Assembly (NCBI RefSeq): GCF_947491795.1
Contig: NZ_CANLKW010000001.1
Location: forward strand, 124,001 to 188,000
DNA length: 64,000 nucleotides
Source of the DNA: an uncultured Roseobacter sp.
GTDB lineage: Bacteria; Pseudomonadota; Alphaproteobacteria; Rhodobacterales; Rhodobacteraceae
Reading direction: 5' to 3'
Shown here: piece after piece, positions 33,145 through 41,902 of the stretch
Layout: each line of letters opens with the position of its first letter
Position numbering within the stretch: position 1 is the first letter of the stretch
Program-made: the position numbers and the translations under genes
The notes under the pieces: generated by a model
Databases searched by the model: none
The model's input: the letters and a program-made list of their open reading frames with translations, nothing else
Told to the model about the DNA's origin: nothing

Positions 33145-34028
33145 GCGCTGTGGATGCAGGACTTCTGACCCATCTGAAAACCGGGCTGACGACCATTGCT
33201 CATGCCTGGGCGATTACACGCACAGACGGCGTGGTGATGGGCTTTACAGATCATGACCGCGCGTTGTCTTTTGACGGAATTACGTTTCGGGCCGACACCG
33301 GCATGAGCGCGATGACGCTTGCTCAGTCCACGGGCCTGTCTGTGGACAACACGGAGGCATTGGGCGCGCTGAGCGATCTGTCCATTCGTGAAGATGAGAT
33401 CGAACAGGGACGGTTCGATGATGCATCCGTGCAGGCGTGGATTGTGAACTGGCAGGACGTCAGTCAGCGCTGGATGCAGTTTCGCGGAACGATCGGCGAG
33501 TTCCGGCGCGCAGACGGTGGGTTTCAGGCCGAGTTGCGCGGGCTGACAGAAACGCTCAACCGTCCTTTTGGGCGGGTCTACCAGAAACCCTGTTCGGCGG
33601 TGCTGGGCGATCCCGCCTGCGGCTTTGATCTGAGCAGTCCCGGTTTCTCGCTCGACATTCCGCTGGACGTCGTCAGTGGTTCCCGGGTGTTCCGCTGGCA
33701 GGATCTGGATGCTTTTTCAGATGGCTGGTTTGCCCGAGGGCGTTTTGAGGTGCTGGAGGGGCCTGCGGCTGGTCTGAAAGGTCAGATCAAACAGGACCGG
33801 ACAGAGGACGGCACGCGCACTGTAGAATTGTGGGAACCCGTGCGGGCCACGCTGACGCCCGGCACAATGGTCCGGCTGACGGCCGGTTGCGACAAGCGCA
33901 GCGAGACCTGCCGTCTGAAGTTCCTCAACCTTGCGAATTTCCAGGGGTTTCCCGATGTGCCGGGCGAGGACTGGGTTCTCGCTGTGCCAAAATCCACAGG
34001 TGCCAATACAGGAGGGAGCCTGCGATGA
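33141..34028 (+). CDS. g13: GTA gene g13, baseplate hub protein (DUF2163)
   Basis: The 295-residue protein has the DUF2163 pattern: AWAITRTDGVVMGFTDHDRALSF and STGLSVDNTEALGALSD. Four cysteines stand in two pairs, KPCSAVLGDPACGF and TAGCDKRSETCRLKF. This arrangement resembles phage hub proteins such as lambda gpL, whose C-terminal domain holds an iron-sulfur cluster; that function is inferred here. It overlaps both neighbours by four bases. Confidence 0.9.
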   Translation: MSAVDAGLLTHLKTGLTTIAHAWAITRTDGVVMGFTDHDRALSFDGITFRADTGMSAMTLAQSTGLSVDNTEALGALSDLSIREDEIEQGRFDDASVQAWIVNWQDVSQRWMQFRGTIGEFRRADGGFQAELRGLTETLNRPFGRVYQKPCSAVLGDPACGFDLSSPGFSLDIPLDVVSGSRVFRWQDLDAFSDGWFARGRFEVLEGPAAGLKGQIKQDRTEDGTRTVELWEPVRATLTPGTMVRLTAGCDKRSETCRLKFLNLANFQGFPDVPGEDWVLAVPKSTGANTGGSLR

Positions 34029-34471
34029 GCGGATTCCGAGATCAGATACTCTCTGAGGCACGCAGCTGGATTGGAACGCCCTATGTGCATCAGTCATCGG
34101 TGAAGGGTGCAGGTACAGATTGTCTGGGGCTGCTGCGCGGTGTCTGGCGGGCGCATTACGGTGAAGAGCCGGAAAAGGTTCCCCCCTATACGCTGGACTG
34201 GTCGGAAGTGCGTCAGGATGAGCAGCTCTGGTCTGCGGCTCAGCGTCACCTGGTCGCCAAACCGCTCAGATCAGAGGCCCCGGGCGATGTCCTGCTGTTC
34301 CGGATGCGTGCCGGCGCTGTCGCAAAACATCTTGGCATCGTAGGGCGTACGGGAAGTGACGCGAGTTTTATACATGCCTATTCCCGCTTCGGGGTGATGG
34401 AAAGTGCCCTGAGCCGTCCCTGGCGCAGGCGTGTCGTCGCCCGGTTTGAATTTCCTGAGGAGGCTCGCTGA
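34025..34471 (+). CDS. g14: GTA gene g14, NlpC/P60 cell-wall peptidase
   Basis: The 148-residue protein is an NlpC/P60 cysteine peptidase. It has ARSWIGTPYVHQSSVKGAGTDCLGLLRGVW with catalytic Cys33 and AVAKHLGIVGR with catalytic His102. In GTA and phage tails it opens peptidoglycan so DNA can enter the recipient. The ATG overlapping the g13 stop is chosen; an upstream frame to 33830 is inside g13. It overlaps g15 by one base. Confidence 0.93.
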   Translation: MSGFRDQILSEARSWIGTPYVHQSSVKGAGTDCLGLLRGVWRAHYGEEPEKVPPYTLDWSEVRQDEQLWSAAQRHLVAKPLRSEAPGDVLLFRMRAGAVAKHLGIVGRTGSDASFIHAYSRFGVMESALSRPWRRRVVARFEFPEEAR

Positions 34472-37400
34472 TGGCGACGATTGTACTTTCTGCAGCAGGC
34501 TCTGCGCTGGGCGCGTCTCTCGGGGGAACGGTCGCCGGGCTGTCGACGGCGGTGATCGGGCGGGCCGTTGGTGCCACGCTCGGCAGGGTTATTGACCAGA
34601 AACTGATCGGGCAGGGCTCTGATGCCATCGAAACAGGGCGCGTGGACCGTTTCCGCCTGTTCAGCGCCAGTGAGGGCGAGCCCCTGAGCCAGGTTTATGG
34701 CCGAATGCGGCTGGGTGGCCAGGTTATCTGGGCGTCAGACTTTACAGAGATTGTCAGCGTTTCAGGTGGTGGAGGAGGTGGCAAGGGTGTGGGTGGAACG
34801 CCGCCGCAGCCGAAAACCCGCAGCTACAGCTATACGGTCAACCTGGCGGTTGCCATCTGCGAGGGGGAGATCACCCGCGTCGGTCGCATCTGGGCCGACG
34901 GTGAAGAAATAGCACCTGATGACCTGAACCTGCGGGTCTATAAGGGCGGCGCAGATCAGTTGCCGGACCCGGTAATGGAAGCCATTGAGGGAACCGGAAT
35001 GGTGCCGGCCTATCGCGGCACAGCCTATGTTGTGTTTGAGAACCTCAGCCTTGAGCGGTTTGGAAACAGGGTCCCGCAGTTTTCTTTTGAAGTGTCCCGC
35101 CCGGAACAGACACAAGAAGCCGATGCTGCCTTTGCGCTGACCCACGGAATACGGTCGGTGGCGCTGATGCCTGGTACAGGCGAGTACGCTCTGGCGACAT
35201 CTCCGGTCTACATTTCCAATGGTCCGGGCAGCCGGTGGACAGCAAACGTGAATACGCCGGCGGAAAAAGCGGATTTCTGCGTTTCACTGGAGACGCTGAC
35301 CGAAGAGCTGCCAAACTGTGAGGCGGCTTCACTGATCGTTTCGTGGTTTGGCAATGATCTGCGGTGCGGTGCGTGTTCCATCCGCCCAAAGGTTGAGAAA
35401 AAACAGTATGACGGGCAGAATATGCCCTGGAGTGTTGCAGGTCTGAACCGCAGTTCAGCGCAGTCGATGGTTCTGGATGAGGATGGGCGCCCGATTTACG
35501 GCGGCACGCCTGCGGACGCCTCTGTGATACAGGCTATTCAGGCGATGCATGCTGCCGGAAAACAGGTGATGTTTTACCCGTTTATCCTGATGGATCAGAT
35601 CGCCACCAACACACTGTCTGATCCCTACAACCCCGGCGGTTTTCAGCCGCGCCTGCCCTGGCGGGGGCGCATAACGCTTTCAGTGGCGCCGGGCGTTGAC
35701 GGCTCGCCGGACGGAACGGGTGCGGCTGCAGATGAGGTCAATGCCTTTTTCGGTACAGTACAGGCATCTGATTTTACAGTGTCGGGCGGCAAGGTCACTT
35801 ATACCGGGCCAGACGAATGGTCGCTGTCGCGCTTTGTGCTGCACTATGCTGCCCTGTGCAAAGCTGCGGGTGGTGTAGAGGCTTTCTGCGTCGGATCAGA
35901 GTTGCGGGGTCTGACATGGATCCGCGGGGCCGGAAACGCTTTTGTGGCCGTCGAACGTCTTCGGCAACTGGCAGGACAGGTGCGCGCGATTGTCGGACCG
36001 GACACAAAGCTGAGCTATGCCGCAGACTGGTCTGAGTATTTCGGATATCAGCCTCAGGATGGCAGCAACGACCGCTATTTCCATCTCGATCCGCTCTGGG
36101 CAGACCCGGAGATCGATTTCATCGGGATCGACAATTACATGCCTCTGTCGGATTGGCGGGAGGGCGAGGACCACCTCGATGCGGGGGCTGGCACAGTCTA
36201 TGATCTGGACTATCTGCGCGGCAATATCGCAGGTGGCGAGGGCTATGACTGGTTTTATGCCTCCGATGCTGACCGCAGGGACCAGATACGCACTCCCATC
36301 GAGGACGGAGCACATGGTGAGCCGTGGATATACCGGTACAAGGATCTGCGTAACTGGTGGGAAAACCAGCACTATGAACGGGTCGGGGGCGTGCGCTCGG
36401 CAGTGCCGACGACATGGGCTCCGGGCTCCAAACCGTTCTGGTTTACCGAATACGGCTGCGCTGCCGTAGACAAGGGTACAAACCAGCCCAACAAATTTCT
36501 TGATCCGAAATCCTCGGAAAGCAGTCTGCCGCACTATTCAAACGGCGGGCGCGATGACCTGATGCAGATGCAGTATCTGCGCGCGATGATATCGTTCTGG
36601 GATGATCCGCTGAACAACCCTTCCGCTGCGGCCTACGCCGGTCGGATGGTCAATATGGACCGGGCATTCGTCTGGGCCTGGGATGCACGGCCCTATCCCT
36701 ACTTTCCAAATAACCCTGATCAGTGGAGCGATGCGGCCAACTATGCCCGCGGGCACTGGGTCAGCGGGCGGACGTCGGCGCGCGCGCTGGCCTCTGTTGT
36801 GGAAGAGGTCTGCACGCGTTCTGGTCTGACAGATTTTGACACAAGCGACCTGCACGGTGCCGTGCGCGGGTACATGGTGAACGAAGTGGGGGATGCCCGG
36901 AAGACATTGCAGCCTCTGATGCTGAGATACGGTTTTGATGCCGTGGAGCGTGATGGCCAGTTGGTGTTCCGCATGCGCAATGGCCGGAACGCTGTGCCAC
37001 TGGACCGTTCCGACGTCGCGGTGAGCACGGAACTGGACGGTGCGGTGGAGCAGACGCGCTCGCCCGAGGCGGAAATGGCGGGTCGTGTGCGTCTGCGTTT
37101 TGTTCAGGCAGATGCGGCATTCGAGGTTTTGTCAGAGGAAGCCGTGCTGGAAGATGAAAAGACACACACGGTGTCCACGTCAGAAATCCCCATCGCTCTG
37201 ACACGCACCGAAGGGCGACAGACTGCCGAGCGCTGGCTGACGGAAGCGCGGGTCGCCAGAGAAGCCATTCGATTTGCTCTGCCACCCTCCTGCCTTGGCC
37301 TTGGTGCGGGGGATGTTGTTTCGCTGAGCGGGGTTCAGAACGCGGGTGATGCGCTGTACCGTATTGACCGGGTGGAGCAGGGCGCGCTGCAGATCGCTGA

Positions 37401-38418
37401 AGCCGTCCGCATAGAACCAGACGTATATCAACCGGCGGAAATGACCGATGAAACAGTGCGCCCGCGATCTTTTGTGCCGCCGGTACCTGTTCTGCCGCTC
37501 TTTATGGATCTGCCGTTGATGACAGGCGATGAAGTTCCGCACGCGCCGCACCTGGCCGTTACCGCACAGCCCTGGCCCGGTACAGTTTCTGTGTACCGGT
37601 CACCGGGAGACGCGGACTTCCGGCTGGTGGATGTCGTTTCGGCCCGCTCGGTCATCGGCCAGACGGAATCGCCCATGGCCGCCGCAGGATCAGGGCGGTT
37701 TGATGATGGCCCGCCGCTGCGCGTGAAACTGACGACCGGTGCGCTGAGCTCGGTACAGGAGGCCGCTTTGCTGAGCGGTGCGAACCTGGCTGCCATTGGT
37801 GACGGGACGCCTGGCAACTGGGAGGTTTTTCAGTTCGGCACAGCGCAGCTCTTAGACCAGGATACCTGGGAGCTGGGTCACCGGCTGCGGGGACAGCTGG
37901 GTACCGATGGTATTATGCCCGCAGTCTGGCCGGAGCAGTCCTGGTTTGTTCTGCTGAATGGCTTTCCCGCACAGATGGATCTGAGCAGGAACCTGCGGCG
38001 CGTGTCGCAGACCTGGCGGATTGGCGCTGCGCGACGCCCGGTGGATGACCCGTCGTATGCAGAGCAGTCGGTGGCCTTTGACGGGATCGGGCTTCGGCCC
38101 TATGCGCCCGTGCATCTCACGAAGTCTGCCACTGGCGATGGCGGCATCACTTTCAACTGGATCAGGCGAACACGTCTGGACGGTGACAGCTGGGACAGCC
38201 CCGAAGTGCCATTAGCGGAAGAGGCAGAGACCTATCTGGTGCGGGTAATCAAAGATGGAAACCCGGTACGCGAGCAGACGACAACGGCTGCGTCCTGGAC
38301 CTATGATGCAGCCGCACAGATTTCGGACGGGATCAGTCCTCCCTTCGTTGTCGGGGTGGCACAGGTTTCTGCCGTGTTCGGTCCGGGACCGGCCACCACA
38401 ACGGCGGTAAACTCCTGA
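34471..38418 (+). CDS. g15: GTA gene g15, megatron (tail tip/host-interaction protein)
   Basis: The 1315-residue protein begins with a hydrophobic Gly/Ala-rich segment (VLSAAGSALGASLGGTVAGLSTAVIG). A Gly-rich linker lies near 95-108, then the tail-tip domain. A TIM-barrel glycosidase-like domain spans about 470-680, with YAADWSEYFGY, IGIDNYMPLSDW and FWFTEYGCAAVDKG, where Glu in TEYG is the usual nucleophile position. A phage-tail domain follows at about 760-960. In the R. capsulatus particle this protein forms the tail tip and central fiber. It overlaps g14 and the next gene by one base each. Confidence 0.93.
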   Translation: MATIVLSAAGSALGASLGGTVAGLSTAVIGRAVGATLGRVIDQKLIGQGSDAIETGRVDRFRLFSASEGEPLSQVYGRMRLGGQVIWASDFTEIVSVSGGGGGGKGVGGTPPQPKTRSYSYTVNLAVAICEGEITRVGRIWADGEEIAPDDLNLRVYKGGADQLPDPVMEAIEGTGMVPAYRGTAYVVFENLSLERFGNRVPQFSFEVSRPEQTQEADAAFALTHGIRSVALMPGTGEYALATSPVYISNGPGSRWTANVNTPAEKADFCVSLETLTEELPNCEAASLIVSWFGNDLRCGACSIRPKVEKKQYDGQNMPWSVAGLNRSSAQSMVLDEDGRPIYGGTPADASVIQAIQAMHAAGKQVMFYPFILMDQIATNTLSDPYNPGGFQPRLPWRGRITLSVAPGVDGSPDGTGAAADEVNAFFGTVQASDFTVSGGKVTYTGPDEWSLSRFVLHYAALCKAAGGVEAFCVGSELRGLTWIRGAGNAFVAVERLRQLAGQVRAIVGPDTKLSYAADWSEYFGYQPQDGSNDRYFHLDPLWADPEIDFIGIDNYMPLSDWREGEDHLDAGAGTVYDLDYLRGNIAGGEGYDWFYASDADRRDQIRTPIEDGAHGEPWIYRYKDLRNWWENQHYERVGGVRSAVPTTWAPGSKPFWFTEYGCAAVDKGTNQPNKFLDPKSSESSLPHYSNGGRDDLMQMQYLRAMISFWDDPLNNPSAAAYAGRMVNMDRAFVWAWDARPYPYFPNNPDQWSDAANYARGHWVSGRTSARALASVVEEVCTRSGLTDFDTSDLHGAVRGYMVNEVGDARKTLQPLMLRYGFDAVERDGQLVFRMRNGRNAVPLDRSDVAVSTELDGAVEQTRSPEAEMAGRVRLRFVQADAAFEVLSEEAVLEDEKTHTVSTSEIPIALTRTEGRQTAERWLTEARVAREAIRFALPPSCLGLGAGDVVSLSGVQNAGDALYRIDRVEQGALQIAEAVRIEPDVYQPAEMTDETVRPRSFVPPVPVLPLFMDLPLMTGDEVPHAPHLAVTAQPWPGTVSVYRSPGDADFRLVDVVSARSVIGQTESPMAAAGSGRFDDGPPLRVKLTTGALSSVQEAALLSGANLAAIGDGTPGNWEVFQFGTAQLLDQDTWELGHRLRGQLGTDGIMPAVWPEQSWFVLLNGFPAQMDLSRNLRRVSQTWRIGAARRPVDDPSYAEQSVAFDGIGLRPYAPVHLTKSATGDGGITFNWIRRTRLDGDSWDSPEVPLAEEAETYLVRVIKDGNPVREQTTTAASWTYDAAAQISDGISPPFVVGVAQVSAVFGPGPATTTAVNS

Positions 38419-38738
38419 TGCGTGATCTTATGCTCTCAGACCTTGTTTCAGCGGCCAGAGTGTTGCGTGCAGCACCCGGACGGGACCGCAATGCCTTGTG
38501 CCAGCGGCTTATCACGCAGGCACATTATGCGGATGTCTTTTACAAAAAGCTTGGATATCCGCATCCGCGCTGGGGCAACGGGGCTCTCGGGGCGGCGGCG
38601 CGCGGCCATGCAACGCCGCGCGGTCACGATCTGTCCGACCCGGAGTTCTGCGACTGTCTGAGCGTTGTCCTCGCCGGGATCAGCGCCTTCCGCAAAGGGG
38701 ACTGGTCAGCACAGCAGCGGGACATATCTCGGGTCTGA
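38418..38738 (+). CDS. Conserved small protein downstream of GTA g15
   Basis: The 106-residue protein is coupled to g15 by a one-base overlap (TGATG). It contains SDLVSAARVLRAAPGRDRNALCQRLITQAHYADVFYKKLG and LSDPEFCDCLSVVLAGISAFR. I do not recognise a catalytic motif. Its Arg- and Ala-rich helices and two clustered cysteines suggest a small soluble, perhaps metal-binding, protein. The position between g15 and cysE recurs in Rhodobacterales as far as I recall, so it may be an accessory GTA gene. Confidence 0.7.
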   Translation: MRDLMLSDLVSAARVLRAAPGRDRNALCQRLITQAHYADVFYKKLGYPHPRWGNGALGAAARGHATPRGHDLSDPEFCDCLSVVLAGISAFRKGDWSAQQRDISRV

Positions 38739-38813
38739 ATGGGTCACATCACGGCTTTGCGTTTGGTTTTCTGCGTCCAGGTGTTTAAATGGATGCACGA
38801 AAGGATGAATACC

Positions 38814-39623
38814 ATGGCTGAACTCAAAGCAAAAATTGCCGCAGTCGATCCCGTCTGGGATCAGATCTGCGAAGAAGCGCGGCAGGCCGCGCTGGATGAA
38901 CCTTTGATGGGCGGGTTTCTGCACGCCTGTATTCTCCATCACAAGAGCATCGAAAAAGCGCTCTCGTACCGCATCGCGGCCAAACTGGCGTCCAACGAGA
39001 TGTCGATGGTTGTCGTGCGGGAAATGGTCGAGGAGGCATATGCCTCTGACCCCGAGCTTGTGCGGGCGGCGCGGGCTGACCTGGTTGCGATCTACGAGCG
39101 CGACCCGGCCTGCCACCGGCTTTTGCAGCCGATACTGTACTTCAAGGGCTATCAGGCGATGCAGGCCTACCGTGTCGGCCACCACCTCTGGAGGCAGGGT
39201 AAGCGGGACCTCGCCTATTTTGTACAGATGCGCGTATCCGAGATTTTCGGCGTCGACATCCACCCGGCTGCCCGTATCGGGCGTGGCATTATGATCGACC
39301 ATGCACATTCCATCGTGATCGGTGAAACAGCTGTCGTTGGGGACAACGTGTCGATGCTGCATTCGGTCACGCTGGGCGGGACGGGCAAAGAAGAAGAGGA
39401 CCGTCACCCCAAGATCGGTGATGGTGTTCTGATCGGTGCCGGTGCCAAGGTGCTGGGCAATATCAGTGTTGGCAACTGCAGCCGGATTGCAGCGGGTTCT
39501 GTTGTACTGGAAGAAGTTCCGCCCTGCAAAACAGTGGCCGGTATCCCCGCACGGATCGTAGGCGAGGCGGGCTGTGACCAGCCGTCGGTGTCCATGAACC
39601 ACATGCTGGGGCCTGACGCCTGA
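38814..39623 (+). CDS. cysE: Serine O-acetyltransferase
   Basis: The 269-residue enzyme makes O-acetylserine from serine and acetyl-CoA, the first step of cysteine synthesis. It has the N-terminal helical SATase domain (DPVWDQICEEARQAALDEPLMGGFLHACILHHKS) and the left-handed beta-helix with hexapeptide repeats (IDHAHSIVIGETAVVGDNVSML, HSVTLGGTGK, IGAGAKVLGNISVGN). AAGGA eight bases before this ATG supports the start. It lies 75 bases after the GTA-linked small gene with no terminator between, and is followed by a strong one. As I recall, the R. capsulatus gene in this place (cysE1) affects GTA-mediated transfer. Confidence 0.95.
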   Translation: MAELKAKIAAVDPVWDQICEEARQAALDEPLMGGFLHACILHHKSIEKALSYRIAAKLASNEMSMVVVREMVEEAYASDPELVRAARADLVAIYERDPACHRLLQPILYFKGYQAMQAYRVGHHLWRQGKRDLAYFVQMRVSEIFGVDIHPAARIGRGIMIDHAHSIVIGETAVVGDNVSMLHSVTLGGTGKEEEDRHPKIGDGVLIGAGAKVLGNISVGNCSRIAAGSVVLEEVPPCKTVAGIPARIVGEAGCDQPSVSMNHMLGPDA

Positions 39624-39653
39624 CGCAGACCCCTTTGCAAAAACGTAATTGAC

Positions 39654-39680
39654 GGCCCCGGTTTCCGGGGCCTTTTTTTT
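39654..39680 (+). terminator. Intrinsic terminator after cysE
   Basis: GGCCCCGG (39654-39661) pairs with CCGGGGCC (39665-39672) and is followed by eight T. It is the first clear terminator after the GTA leader. Confidence 0.95.
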
Positions 39681-39755
39681 GTTTGCGACAAATGCCTCAC
39701 GACCCGGAACATCCATGTTAAGCTGGGACATCAACGCAGTGGGGGAGAAATCGAC

Positions 39756-40532
39756 ATGACATCATCCTGTCGTCTGGCAGCGGCTCTGTCCGGCATGTTT
39801 TTGCTGGCCGGGTGCGATCTGATCACAGAGACGCTGAGAAACCTGGAGCCAGAGCGGTTCAGTCTGCAACCCGTGATCGTGGGGATGCAGGTGACACAGC
39901 ACCGTACCCGATCAGGCACCTGTACGGGTATTGATGAGCAGGGCGGGCTGTCCAGCTCGGAGCGCCTGTGGCGCGATGGCGGTGGCCTTGAGGTGCTGGG
40001 CGCTCTGGTGGGATACGAATCCGTGCTGATCAGGGGCCAGGATCCGTTTCCCTGCGATACCTGGATATACAGCGCGTTTCAGGCCAAAGTGTTCTTTGAC
40101 CTGAGCGGGTTGCCGGAGGGGACGGTGATCGACGATGCGGTCCTGCGGTATACGCGTCGCAACGAGGGCGGTATTGAGGGCGTGTCCCAGACATCGCCCT
40201 GCGTTTATGTCACGACGGAAACTTCAGGGCTGTCGACGACGCAGATCGCGCGTGCCAGTGGGCCGGATGCTTTTATCACGGGGCGCACCACGCGGCCCCA
40301 GACGCAGATCGGCAGTGGCGTTACCTTTGGGCTGGAGCGCACCGGCCACGCCGTCAGCAGCAGCTTGTCGCGGACGCTGCGCAGTGGCGCGGAAAACACC
40401 TGGTTTGTCTTCTCCCCTCAGCCGGGCAGGGCCTTTACCGAACATGACGAGGCGGGCGGTGCCGCCTATTGCACCATTGGTCTGCGCGATATTGTTCTGG
40501 AGATTGACGCGCTGGTGCCTGTGAGCGGCTGA
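39756..40532 (+). CDS. Putative outer-membrane or periplasmic lipoprotein
   Basis: The 258-residue protein has a lipoprotein signal peptide with lipobox LLAGC (lipidated Cys20). The mature part has several cysteines (SGTCTG, FPCDTW, SPCVYV, AAYCTIG) that could form disulfides in the periplasm, and beta-rich sequence such as FFDLSGLPEGTVIDDAVLRYTRR. This last segment resembles the carbohydrate-binding-like DNRLRE domains of secreted proteins, but only loosely. I do not recognise a function. GGGGGAGA precedes the ATG. Confidence 0.75.
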   Translation: MTSSCRLAAALSGMFLLAGCDLITETLRNLEPERFSLQPVIVGMQVTQHRTRSGTCTGIDEQGGLSSSERLWRDGGGLEVLGALVGYESVLIRGQDPFPCDTWIYSAFQAKVFFDLSGLPEGTVIDDAVLRYTRRNEGGIEGVSQTSPCVYVTTETSGLSTTQIARASGPDAFITGRTTRPQTQIGSGVTFGLERTGHAVSSSLSRTLRSGAENTWFVFSPQPGRAFTEHDEAGGAAYCTIGLRDIVLEIDALVPVSG

Positions 40533-40540
40533 GCCCAACG

Positions 40541-40566
40541 GAAAACGGCCCGGGAAAACCGGGCCG
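40541..40566 (-). terminator. Terminator of the pdh operon
   Basis: CGGCCCGG (40546-40553) pairs with CCGGGCCG (40559-40566). On the minus strand a GTTTTCC tract follows. It also lies after the plus-strand lipoprotein gene, so it separates convergent genes. Confidence 0.75.
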
Positions 40567-40594
40567 CTTCAGAACTGTGATCGGATGACGGGTG

Positions 40595-41890
40595 TTACGC
40601 CAGCATGGTCATTGGATTTTCCAGATTGTCCTTGATCGCTGTGAGCAGTTGCGCACCAAGCGCACCGTCAATCACACGGTGATCGACCGAGAGCGTGACA
40701 GACATGACCGTGGCCACGGCCAGTTCGCCGTCTTTGCCAACGACCGGTTTTTTCACACCGGCGCCCACGGCGAGGATCGCGCCGTGCGGCGGGTTGATCA
40801 CCGCATCAAAGTTGTCGATGCCGAACATGCCAAGGTTAGAGATGGCAAAACTGCCGCCCTGGTATTCGTGCGGGGCCAGTTTACGGTCGCGGGCGCGGCC
40901 TGCGAGGTCTTTCATCTCTGCTGACAGCGCCGACAGGGATTTCATCTCGGCATCTTTCAGCACAGGCGTAAAGAGACCGCCCTCGATCGCCACGGCCACA
41001 GCGACATCCGAAGGCGTCAGTTTCAGCATCCGGTCACCGGCCCAGACGGCATTGGCATCCGGCACCGACTGCAGCGCGAGGGCGCAGGCCTTGATGATGA
41101 AGTCGTTGACCGAGAGCTTCACGCCTCGCGCTTCGAGCTGTTTGTTCAGATCGCCGCGGAACTTCAGAAGGGCGTCCAGCTCAATGTCCCGGCGCAGGTA
41201 GAAATGCGGGATCGACTGTTTGGCCTCTGTCAGGCGGGCTGCAATGGTTTTGCGCATCCCGTTGAGGCTGATTTCCTCGTATTCGCGTCCCTGGTACATG
41301 GCCATCACGGCGTCGGCAGCAGGGCCAGCCGCTGGCGCAGCAGCCGGTTCAGGGGTCGCAGCGGGTGCTGCAGCTGCCTGAGGTGCTGCGGAGGCGCTGA
41401 GGCCTTCCACGTCCGCCTTGACGATCCGCCCGTGCGGGCCGGAGCCTTTGACAGATGCAAGATCGACGCCCTTGTCTGCGGCGATGCGACGGGCCAGCGG
41501 TGAGGCAAAGATACGGTTGCCGTCAGCGCCCTTTGGGGCCGCGGGGGCAGGGGCGGCCTTCTCGGGGCTTCCTGCCGGAGCCGCCTCGGCGGCCGCGTCA
41601 GCTGCTGGCGCAGGTGCAGAGGTATCGCCGATATCATCCGCGCTCTCACCCTCTTCGAGCAGGATAGCAATGGCCGTGTTCACTTTCACACCTTCGGTGC
41701 CTTCGGCGATCAGGATCTTGCCGATGGTGCCTTCGTCCACGGCTTCGAACTCCATCGTGGCCTTGTCGGTTTCGATCTCGGCCATGATGTCGCCGGAGGA
41801 GACGGTATCGCCTTCCTTGACGTGCCATTTGGCGAGCGTGCCTTCTTCCATGGTCGGGCTCAGGGCGGGCATGAGAATTTCTGTAGGCAT
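40595..41890 (-). CDS. pdhC: Pyruvate dehydrogenase E2, dihydrolipoamide acetyltransferase
   Basis: The 431-residue protein has a lipoyl domain (1-80, lipoyl-lysine in ETDKATMEF) and an Ala/Pro linker. The E1/E3-binding domain contains [28 protein letters not shown], and after a second linker comes the catalytic domain ending in [16 protein letters not shown]. It transfers acetyl groups to CoA and forms the core of the complex. It is the last gene of pdhA-pdhB-pdhC. Its lipoyl domain is almost identical to the one fused to E1-beta. Confidence 0.96.
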   Translation of the reverse strand: MPTEILMPALSPTMEEGTLAKWHVKEGDTVSSGDIMAEIETDKATMEFEAVDEGTIGKILIAEGTEGVKVNTAIAILLEEGESADDIGDTSAPAPAADAAAEAAPAGSPEKAAPAPAAPKGADGNRIFASPLARRIAADKGVDLASVKGSGPHGRIVKADVEGLSASAAPQAAAAPAATPEPAAAPAAGPAADAVMAMYQGREYEEISLNGMRKTIAARLTEAKQSIPHFYLRRDIELDALLKFRGDLNKQLEARGVKLSVNDFIIKACALALQSVPDANAVWAGDRMLKLTPSDVAVAVAIEGGLFTPVLKDAEMKSLSALSAEMKDLAGRARDRKLAPHEYQGGSFAISNLGMFGIDNFDAVINPPHGAILAVGAGVKKPVVGKDGELAVATVMSVTLSVDHRVIDGALGAQLLTAIKDNLENPMTMLA

Positions 41891-41902
41891 GATGCGCGCT
41901 CC

